Positions 54,924 through 61,809 of a DNA stretch of 64,000 nt are shown in pieces. Under the pieces are notes generated by a model, which was not told where the DNA came from, did no database searches, and worked only from the letters and a program-made list of their open reading frames with translations. Each line of letters begins with the position of its first letter. Position 1 is the first letter of the stretch. A program made the translations under genes and the position numbers. Origin of the DNA: Acholeplasma sp. OttesenSCG-928-E16 (GTDB taxonomy: Bacteria; Bacillota_I; Bacilli_A; Acholeplasmatales; Acholeplasmataceae); the NCBI GenBank assembly GCA_030266845.1, contig JAJDIT010000005.1:1-64000 (forward strand), in the 5' to 3' direction.

Positions 54924-55657
54924 AATAATTTCCTTATCTTTATTTGATCTTCTTTCTCATATACTATTTTATCATTATTAAAAGCGATTTTAACTCCTAA
55001 AAAGGCTTGGGCAATTAACATGTCTAATCCATCGATACTATTTTTAAAATAGGTCATAAGGTAAGTAGGGCTAGGATTATAGTTTAGATCAATTAAAAGG
55101 GCACTTGAAATGGTTTTATTATTAAAGAGATCTTTACTTAAAACTTCTTTATTTGGAGTAGCGTTAATGATTATATCTGGGTATTCATCTATTAGATTTT
55201 CATAAACTAAATAGTTAGAAGGTTTTCTTTTGGCGTCTGTTTTAACGACAATTGTTGGATTTTCATTTTTAATTGCGTAGGCGACCGCTTTAGCGGCTCC
55301 ACCGTATCCTAAAATGAAAATCTTTTTATTTTTGATATTAATTTTATTAATTTTTAATAACGCTAAAAATCCTAAGTAATCAGTATTAAATGCATAAAGT
55401 TGATTGTTTTTTGGAACCACTAAATTAGTTGCCGACACATTATTTACTACATCATCTTTAACCATAATATCAAGCATAGTCTCTTTATAAGGTGTCGTAA
55501 TGTTTAAAAATAAGTAAGAAAAAAAGTCAATTTCTTTGAGATTATCTGTATCAATAACTTGATAATGATAGTTTAGGCTATATTTTTTACTTATATACTG
55601 ATGAATTATTGGAGATAAAGAGTATTGGATATTTTTACCTATTAAAGCCGCTTTCAC
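54920..55657 (-). CDS. aroE: shikimate dehydrogenase
   Basis: Reduces 3-dehydroshikimate to shikimate with NADPH. 245 residues, about 25-40 shorter than typical AroE. Substrate-site motifs SLSPIIHQ, NITTPYKE (catalytic Lys) and FNTDYLGF are present. The NADP domain has the glycine-rich turn ILGYGGAAKAVAYA, and the C-terminal DGLDMLIAQAFLG closes the active site. Overlaps both neighbours by 4 nt. Confidence 0.93.
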   Translation of the reverse strand: MKAALIGKNIQYSLSPIIHQYISKKYSLNYHYQVIDTDNLKEIDFFSYLFLNITTPYKETMLDIMVKDDVVNNVSATNLVVPKNNQLYAFNTDYLGFLALLKINKINIKNKKIFILGYGGAAKAVAYAIKNENPTIVVKTDAKRKPSNYLVYENLIDEYPDIIINATPNKEVLSKDLFNNKTISSALLIDLNYNPSPTYLMTYFKNSIDGLDMLIAQAFLGVKIAFNNDKIVYEKEDQIKIRKLL

Positions 55658-55899
55658 TCTTGATTGTCCTTTGATAATTTTAAAATCAATTGATAAATAT
55701 TTATAATATCCTTTTGATGATCTAATTTTTTATCAATTATTTTTTTAAATATTTCTTCTTCTCTTTTATTATCTAGGATTGATAGATTGTTTTCTTTTTT
55801 TACTAACTTAATAGACTCAATGATTTTATAACGTTCCTCTAAACTTTTAATAATAATATCATCAATATCATCAATTTTTTTTCTTAATTCACTTAACAT
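55654..55899 (-). CDS. aroQ: chorismate mutase, AroQ class
   Basis: Turns chorismate into prephenate. About 81 residues, all helical: LSELRKKIDDIDDIIIKSLEER, IKLVKKENN, LDNKREEEIFKKI, as in stand-alone AroQ domains (the RxxIDxxDxxIxxLLxxR pattern). The start ATG at 55899 is inside the end of aroA (11-nt overlap). A TTG just upstream is less likely. It shows that the operon is meant for Phe/Tyr and not only for folate or menaquinone, although no prephenate dehydrogenase or dehydratase is in view. Confidence 0.88.
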   Translation of the reverse strand: MLSELRKKIDDIDDIIIKSLEERYKIIESIKLVKKENNLSILDNKREEEIFKKIIDKKLDHQKDIINIYQLILKLSKDNQE

Positions 55900-57094
55900 C
55901 AATTTTTCCTCCTAGCTTAACAAAATCTTTAAAAAAATCAGGGTAAGATTTAGATACCGCTTCATAATTATCTAAAATGATATATCCATCCACTTTTTTC
56001 TTAATAATTGATAAGGCCATTACAATCCGATGATCATTAAATGTCTCTAATTCTATATTACCACTTAATTTTCCCTTACCTTGAATCATTATTGTGTTTT
56101 CATCTAATTTAACAATATTTGCCTTCATTTTTATTAGGTTTTTTATCATATTATCTAAGCGGTTAGATTCTTTATATTTTAATCTTTTGACATTCTTTAT
56201 TATTGTTTTATCTTTTGTGACTGCTGCCAAAGAAAAAAGAATTGGTCCTAAGTCGATGTTGTCTTTTAAGTCAATTGTGTTTCCATGAAGTTCCCCTTTT
56301 TTAGAAACTAATTGATTATTTATAAATGATACATTACCTCCCATATTATTTATGATATCAATGATTTTTTTATCTCCTTGGTAAGAGTCTTCTTTTAAGT
56401 TACTTATAGTAATTAATTCATTGATTGCTCCAGCGACGATAAAAAATGCCGCTTGGGAATAATCTCCTTCAATAGATATAGAAGTCTCTTGGTATTTTTG
56501 ATTACCTTTAATATAAAATATATTATCTTCCCTAACTATGGATATTTTAAATAGTTTTAAAACATGAAGGGTCATGTTAACATAACTATTAGAAACTAAT
56601 TCATTATCAATAATGATCTTTGAATCCCCATCTAAAAGTGGCAAAGCCATTAAAAGACCAGAAATAAACTGACTAGAGATAGACCCATCAATATGATAAT
56701 TAGAAGGATAGAGATTGCCTGAAATTATTATGTGGTGATCTTTTTTTATGAATGATATATTCATTTTATTATAGAGATCTTGAAAGGGCGAGATTGGTCT
56801 ATTATTTAAAGAACTGCCTAGATGTAGCTTTTTTTCTTTACTTGTTATAGCGCTAATGATTGGTATTAAAAACCGCAATGAAGAAGCTGACTCACTAAAA
56901 TAAAGATCATCTTGATCCTCTTTTATTGCCGATAAAAGGTTAGCTGTTGTTTTTATATCCTCACTTAAATTATCTAAATTAATAACTTGATTGGTTGCCA
57001 AAAAATGGGCAATCATCACCCGGTGCAAATAAGACTTGGATTTGGGAACTGTTAAGTTTCCATTTAATGTTGCATCTAGGATTTTAACTTTCAT
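55889..57094 (-). CDS. aroA: 3-phosphoshikimate 1-carboxyvinyltransferase (EPSP synthase)
   Basis: Adds enolpyruvate from PEP to shikimate 3-phosphate. 401 residues, slightly short. Motifs: VPKSKSYLHRVMIAHFLA (active-site Lys and Ser), SASSLRFLIPI where most enzymes have GxAGTxxR (LGNSGTAxR region), SISSQFISGLLMALPLL, and the C-terminal KYKESNRLDNM and FNDHRIVMALSI. The SASSLRFL variant suggests a changed PEP-site loop. Overlaps aroB by 4 nt. Confidence 0.93.
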   Translation of the reverse strand: MKVKILDATLNGNLTVPKSKSYLHRVMIAHFLATNQVINLDNLSEDIKTTANLLSAIKEDQDDLYFSESASSLRFLIPIISAITSKEKKLHLGSSLNNRPISPFQDLYNKMNISFIKKDHHIIISGNLYPSNYHIDGSISSQFISGLLMALPLLDGDSKIIIDNELVSNSYVNMTLHVLKLFKISIVREDNIFYIKGNQKYQETSISIEGDYSQAAFFIVAGAINELITISNLKEDSYQGDKKIIDIINNMGGNVSFINNQLVSKKGELHGNTIDLKDNIDLGPILFSLAAVTKDKTIIKNVKRLKYKESNRLDNMIKNLIKMKANIVKLDENTIMIQGKGKLSGNIELETFNDHRIVMALSIIKKKVDGYIILDNYEAVSKSYPDFFKDFVKLGGKIDVK

Positions 57095-58068
57095 AATAAC
57101 TTGATTTTCTTGATGATTGGCTTTCCAATTTCTTCTAGGAAAACAAAGTCAATTTCATCTTTATCTTTCTTTTTATCGTATTTAATATAATCAAAATAAT
57201 CCTTAAAAACAATATCATCTAAACCTAAACCATAATGGTAAAATAAGTCTTTAATTTCTTGATAATCTTTTTTATTGGTTAGTTCCATTTTGACACCTAG
57301 CTCAAGGGCAAAAATCATACCATAAATGATTGCCTCACCGTGTTTATACTTAAAGTTTGATTTTGATTCAATCGCGTGTCCTAAGGTATGACCAAAGTTA
57401 AGGATTTTTCTGGTGTTTTCTTCGTAATAATCATTAGCTACAATATTTGCTTTTATAAAAACTAACTTATATATTAGACTTTCATCCAAAAGAATTCCTT
57501 TTTTAAAACTATCAAATAGTAGTTTATCGCCTATTAAAGCCGTCTTAAAGACTTCTCCTAATCCACATAAATATTCTTTTTTTGGTAATGTATCTAAAAG
57601 TTTTGGATCAATAAAAACATATTTTGGATTATAAAAAGTTCCGATTTGGTTTTTATAACTTTTTAGGTCAATACCGTTTTTTCCGCCTATTGATGCATCG
57701 ATCATTCCGATGATTGTTGTAGGGATATAGACTAGTTCAACCCCTCTAAAAAGGGTACTTGCGATAAAGCCTGCAAGGTCCAATACAACCCCACCTCCAA
57801 AACCAATTATTATTGATTTTCTAGATGCATTATTACTTATTATTTGATTTTGAATATTTAGATAATTATCGATGTTTTTAGACTCTTCTCCAGGCTTAAT
57901 AATATAAGTATGAAAATTAGATATGGTAAGCTCTTTAAGATATAGATTAGCTACATTCTCATCTGTTATGATGTGGATGTCACTCATCTTATCTAAATAA
58001 TCAAAAACCTCTTTGATGAGGTTTTCTTTAATAATTATTTTGGTTTTAAAAAGGGTAAGTTCTTTCAT
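57091..58068 (-). CDS. aroB: 3-dehydroquinate synthase
   Basis: Second step of the shikimate pathway, using NAD and a divalent metal. 325 residues. It shows IIKPGEESKN, GFGGGVVLDLAGFIASTLFRG, YIPTTIIGMIDASIGGKNGID, and the metal ligands in GLGEVFKTALI and ILNFGHTLGHAIES, with HGEAIIYGM. Overlaps both neighbours by 4 nt. Confidence 0.95.
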   Translation of the reverse strand: MKELTLFKTKIIIKENLIKEVFDYLDKMSDIHIITDENVANLYLKELTISNFHTYIIKPGEESKNIDNYLNIQNQIISNNASRKSIIIGFGGGVVLDLAGFIASTLFRGVELVYIPTTIIGMIDASIGGKNGIDLKSYKNQIGTFYNPKYVFIDPKLLDTLPKKEYLCGLGEVFKTALIGDKLLFDSFKKGILLDESLIYKLVFIKANIVANDYYEENTRKILNFGHTLGHAIESKSNFKYKHGEAIIYGMIFALELGVKMELTNKKDYQEIKDLFYHYGLGLDDIVFKDYFDYIKYDKKKDKDEIDFVFLEEIGKPIIKKIKLL

Positions 58069-59078
58069 ATTTTTTTATCAAATATTGATGATGCTTTTTT
58101 TAAATCATCCATCAGTTTATGAAACTTATTAATCTTTAGTGATTGAGCTCCATCTGATAAAGCATTTAATGGATCATCATGGACTTCAATCATTAAACCA
58201 TCTGCTCCAGCAGCTAATGATGCTTTTGATAGTTTGGGAACCATTTCATATCTGCCGCTAGCGTGCGATGGATCAACTATCACTGGTAAGAACGTTAGTT
58301 CTTTTAATCTGATGACACCACCTAAGTCAAGGGTATTTCTAATATCTTCATTAAATGTTCTAATGCCTCTTTCACATAAAATAATATCTGTGTTTCCATG
58401 TTCTGCCAAGTATTCGGCTGACAATAATAACTCTTCAATAGTGGCTGAAAAAGCTCTTTTTAAAAGAATTGGTTTATTAACTTTTGCTAATTCCTTTAAA
58501 AGCTCATAGTTATACATATTTCTAGCTCCAACTTGAATTATGTCAACATATTTTATAAATAAATCAATTTGGGAAATACTTGTAATCTCAGATACAGTAA
58601 CTAACTCTAATTTTTTACCTACTTCGTGTAAAATTTTTAAGCCTTCTTCTTGAAGACCTTGAAAGCTATATGGTGAGGTCCTTAGTTTAAACGCTCCCCC
58701 TCTTAAAAAATTAGCCCCCGCTTTTTTTACTTCAATAGCTATTTTAGTTAATGATTCTTTTGATTCAATCGAGCAAGGACCCGCGATGATAATAAAATTA
58801 TTTTCATTGATTTCATTATTATATGGTAATTTAATACTCTTTTTTTCATTATTGATTTTTAAGACTTTTTGATAAGGGGTCCTAATTTTTTTTGCATCTA
58901 AAACAGCATCAAAAGAATAGATTCGTTCTAATAAAGAACGGTCAAAAGAACCAGAAAGTAATAGTTTACTATCTTTTTCATCACTAATATCTTGAACTTT
59001 AATATCTTGATTTAGCAAATATTCATTTATTTCATCGTATTCTTTTTTGGTAATACCTTTTTTTAGATGAACGATCAT
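58065..59078 (-). CDS. aroF: 3-deoxy-7-phosphoheptulonate synthase, type I-beta with regulatory N-domain
   Basis: First step, PEP plus erythrose 4-phosphate. 337 residues. An N-terminal ferredoxin-like regulatory domain (about 1-70) precedes the barrel (IIAGPCSIESKESL, LRGGAFKLRTSPYSFQG, VGARNMYNYELL, ILCERGIRTFN, VDPSHASGRYEMV), the arrangement of the Thermotoga enzyme, which is inhibited by Tyr/Phe. The start ATG shares a base with the stop of mscL. Confidence 0.95.
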   Translation of the reverse strand: MIVHLKKGITKKEYDEINEYLLNQDIKVQDISDEKDSKLLLSGSFDRSLLERIYSFDAVLDAKKIRTPYQKVLKINNEKKSIKLPYNNEINENNFIIIAGPCSIESKESLTKIAIEVKKAGANFLRGGAFKLRTSPYSFQGLQEEGLKILHEVGKKLELVTVSEITSISQIDLFIKYVDIIQVGARNMYNYELLKELAKVNKPILLKRAFSATIEELLLSAEYLAEHGNTDIILCERGIRTFNEDIRNTLDLGGVIRLKELTFLPVIVDPSHASGRYEMVPKLSKASLAAGADGLMIEVHDDPLNALSDGAQSLKINKFHKLMDDLKKASSIFDKKI

Positions 59079-59761
59079 TATTTATCCCTTTTTAATAAAT
59101 CTCTTATTTCTTTTAATAATTCGATGTCTTCACTAACAACTAAAGGTGCATTTTCTTGTTCTTCTTCTGCTAGTTTTTTCGCTATTTCATCTTCTTTAGC
59201 CTTTTTTTCAGCTTCCGCTTGGGCTTCTAAATCTCTTCTTACTTGTCGTTTAATCAAAACATTAACAACCAAATATAAGACAAATGCAATTAATAAAAAG
59301 TTTATTATTGCCTGAATGAATACCCCAAATTTAATATCTGTTGTCAGGTTAACAACTGTTTCAACTTGAGTTACTGGATCTACTACCACTTCTGTTTGTC
59401 CATTTGGGATGCTCCAAACAATGTCGGTAAAATCGGCATTGCCGGTTAATAAAGATATAAATTGAAGTAAAATACCATTGACGAGCGCGTTAACGATTGC
59501 TGTAAAAGCAGTACCCATTACAACCCCAACTGCCATATCTAAAACATTACCTTTTGAAATAAAATTTTTAAATCCTTGAAAGAAACCTTTAGTATATTTT
59601 ACGGCATCATTTGCGTTTGCGTTTTTCTTTTCCTTCTTGTATTCTTTTATTTCTTCTTTAGTCATTTTAGAAAGCTTTTCTTTTTCTTCTTCCTTAGCTA
59701 TTTTTTTTGCTTTTCTTTCCTCTTTTATTCTTAGGATCTCTTCTTTTGTTTTCTTAATCAT
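59078..59761 (-). CDS. mscL: large-conductance mechanosensitive channel with extended N-terminus
   Basis: 227 residues against about 130 for normal MscL. The channel core starts at about residue 63: FKNFISKGNVLDMAVGVVMG (TM1) and a second membrane segment FGVFIQAIINFLLIAFVLYL. A charged C-terminal coiled coil follows. The periplasmic loop is enlarged (about 105-140). Ahead of the core lies a 62-residue Lys/Glu-rich helical extension. It protects the cell from osmotic down-shock. Its stop overlaps the aroF start, so the channel gene heads the aromatic operon. Confidence 0.9.
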   Translation of the reverse strand: MIKKTKEEILRIKEERKAKKIAKEEEKEKLSKMTKEEIKEYKKEKKNANANDAVKYTKGFFQGFKNFISKGNVLDMAVGVVMGTAFTAIVNALVNGILLQFISLLTGNADFTDIVWSIPNGQTEVVVDPVTQVETVVNLTTDIKFGVFIQAIINFLLIAFVLYLVVNVLIKRQVRRDLEAQAEAEKKAKEDEIAKKLAEEEQENAPLVVSEDIELLKEIRDLLKRDK

Positions 59762-59806
59762 TTTTTGCTCCTTATAATTATTTTTACTTTTCTCTTTTTG
59801 TTTATT

Positions 59807-60424
59807 TTAATATATTATTTCGTTAAAGTCACTAAATACACTATATCTTTTTAAGCGGTTTTTGCTTTGATGGCCATTAATATGCAAGATAACATCAACC
59901 CCTAATTTTCTGGCAATATTGGCATCGTGAAGAGTATCACCAATCATTAACACATCCTTAGGATTAATATTATTATTTTTAAAATAATCTTTTGCAATAT
60001 CTAATTTAGATTTTGCATAAATATCCTTTGTTCCTAGATGATCATCAAATAAATCATAGATTTTAAAGTGTTTTAGCTGTTCGATCAGATTATCATGCTT
60101 AGAAGCTGATAAAACAATGTTTTTATATCCTTTTTCTTTGAATCTTTTGATTGTATCAACTACATTTTTGTATAATTTTTGGCTTAAGCTCTTTTTTTGA
60201 TAGCGGTTGATAAATCGAACTGCTAGATCTTCAAAAGAAGATTTTTTAAAATCAAAGCCTGCTTTTTTATAATAATCAATAACCGGAAAGGTGAAAATAT
60301 CTAAATACCTTTTTTTTGTGACCACCGGATGACCTTCTTCAGTTAGCATCTCATTAAGAAGATCTAAGCATAAATCCACATCATCCAAAATTGTTCCATT
60401 AAAATCCCAAATTATATATTTCAT
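59807..60424 (-). CDS. HAD-family hydrolase, phosphoglycolate-phosphatase-like
   Basis: 205 residues. HAD motif I DFNGTILDD (nucleophile Asp and the +2 position occupied by Asn-Gly, so IWDFNGT), a helical cap, motif II VLSASKHD, motif III Lys in AKSKLDIAKDYF, and motif IV MIGDTLHDANIA. It resembles Gph/PpaX-type phosphatases acting on small phosphoesters. The nucleophile +2 residue is Asn where DxD is usual, seen in some subfamilies. It is 12 nt upstream of nothing else: rlmH ends in the next operon, 12 nt away, so the group walJ-rlmH-HAD may be one transcript. Confidence 0.85.
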   Translation of the reverse strand: MKYIIWDFNGTILDDVDLCLDLLNEMLTEEGHPVVTKKRYLDIFTFPVIDYYKKAGFDFKKSSFEDLAVRFINRYQKKSLSQKLYKNVVDTIKRFKEKGYKNIVLSASKHDNLIEQLKHFKIYDLFDDHLGTKDIYAKSKLDIAKDYFKNNNINPKDVLMIGDTLHDANIARKLGVDVILHINGHQSKNRLKRYSVFSDFNEIIY

Positions 60425-60436
60425 TTTTTATATCCT

Positions 60437-60877
60437 CTACTTGTGATAAGGATGATTAATTTTAATCATCAATCCACGATATATTTGTTCAACTAAAAAT
60501 AGTCTCATAAGTTGATGGGGAAATGTCATTTTAGAAAATGATAGTAAATAATTAGCTCTTTTATATACCTCTTCAGATAACCCGTATGATCCCCCAATTA
60601 CAAATGTAATATTATTATTGCTAGATAGCCATAAATCAAGCTTATTAGAGAACTCTTCGCTTGATAACATCACACCATTTATCGCTAAGGCAACCAAAAA
60701 ATCTTTATCATTTACTTTTTCTAGAATCTTTTTCCCTTCTATATTAATTCCATTAATGTCTTTTTCATCATCTATTTCAATAAATTCAATTTTAAATGAT
60801 ATTTGTTTTTGGTAGTGCTTGATACCTTCATTTAAGTAATCTTTTTTAATTTTGCCTACTGATATGATTTTAATCAT
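60437..60877 (-). CDS. rlmH: 23S rRNA pseudouridine1915 N3-methyltransferase
   Basis: SPOUT methyltransferase acting on assembled 70S ribosomes. 146 residues, near the usual 155-160. The knot region FVIGGSYGLSEEVYKRA and the ending FPHQLMRLFLVEQIYRG and HPYHK are diagnostic. Overlaps walJ by 4 nt (ATGA). rlmH close to walJ is also seen in Bacillus. Confidence 0.96.
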   Translation of the reverse strand: MIKIISVGKIKKDYLNEGIKHYQKQISFKIEFIEIDDEKDINGINIEGKKILEKVNDKDFLVALAINGVMLSSEEFSNKLDLWLSSNNNITFVIGGSYGLSEEVYKRANYLLSFSKMTFPHQLMRLFLVEQIYRGLMIKINHPYHK

Positions 60878-61641
60878 ACTTTAATTACCTTTAACCCTTC
60901 ACATGTTGCAAAATAAACATCTACTAAGTCTGGTCTTTTTAAGCTTTTTACTAATTCTTTTTCGATTTCCATAATGGAATTGCATTCTTCTGAGATGTGG
61001 GCAGCAATAAAGGTTGTTTTTTTGGTTTTTACGACTTGATTTAATAAGTAAATAGCATCCTCGTTTGATAAATGTCCTTTATCACCTAGGATCCGTCTTT
61101 TTAAATGAAAAGGACGGGTAGAATTAATTAATAAATAAGGGTGATGATTGGCTTCTAAAACATATAAATCTAAATCCAAAAGCAAGTCATAATATGATTT
61201 ATGAACATACCCTGTATCTGTTAGGTAAGCCATTTTAGCTTGATCATCAGAGATTAAAAAACCGATGGGTTCTTTGGCATCATGAAAGGTCATAATTGGA
61301 TGAATTTTTGTATCATTAACTAAAAAGGGGGAGTCTGCTTTTATAATATTTATTATATTATCATTTTCAATATCTTTTTTGATAGCTTTATAGGTGCCTT
61401 GGGTTAAATATACTTTTTTAATTGTTTGCATTTTTAAAAGTTGCTTTAAGCCAATTGTATGATCGGTATGTTCGTGGGTTAGTAAAACAGTATCTATTAT
61501 GTTAATATCAATCTTATTTTCTAGTAGTTTCGCTTTCATTTTTGAATAACTAATACCGGCATCAATTAAAATGTGGGTATCTTTAGTTTTTAAATATGTT
61601 GCATTTCCTTTTGACCCGCTTGCCAAAATTAGTATTTCCAT
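60874..61641 (-). CDS. walJ: metallo-beta-lactamase fold exonuclease-like protein WalJ/YycJ
   Basis: About 255 residues. The metal site reads LTHEHTDHTIGL (HxHxDH), with the later ligands in TDTGYVHKS and the conserved EANHH and HLSNEDA. YycJ/WalJ proteins are 5'-3' DNA exonucleases linked to mismatch repair or to WalRK control. In Bacillus walJ follows walRKHI. Here none of those is in view. I use the ATG at 61641 (preceded by GGTGAT), since the frame from 61653 starts in a poor context. Confidence 0.9.
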   Translation of the reverse strand: MEILILASGSKGNATYLKTKDTHILIDAGISYSKMKAKLLENKIDINIIDTVLLTHEHTDHTIGLKQLLKMQTIKKVYLTQGTYKAIKKDIENDNIINIIKADSPFLVNDTKIHPIMTFHDAKEPIGFLISDDQAKMAYLTDTGYVHKSYYDLLLDLDLYVLEANHHPYLLINSTRPFHLKRRILGDKGHLSNEDAIYLLNQVVKTKKTTFIAAHISEECNSIMEIEKELVKSLKRPDLVDVYFATCEGLKVIKV

Positions 61642-61739
61642 TATAATCACCATGCGTTATTTTATCATTTTATGCATTTTTTGGGAAGAGTAATAATATT
61701 ATATATTATGGTTAAATAAGTGAAACAAAAAGAAAGTGG

Positions 61740-61768
61740 TTGCTTTCACTTTTAAAAAATGCTATATT
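61740..61768 (+). promoter_or_regulatory. promoter of the PrsA-like lipoprotein gene
   Basis: TTGCTT, 17-nt spacer, TATATT with TGC extended -10. The core shares 16 identical bases with the lacI-type promoter. AAGTGAAA (61718) and TTTCACTT (61744) form an inverted repeat around the -35. Confidence 0.65.
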
Positions 61769-61809
61769 ATAAATGCTTGTTTATAAGAAAACGATTAGGA
61801 GTGTGGACA

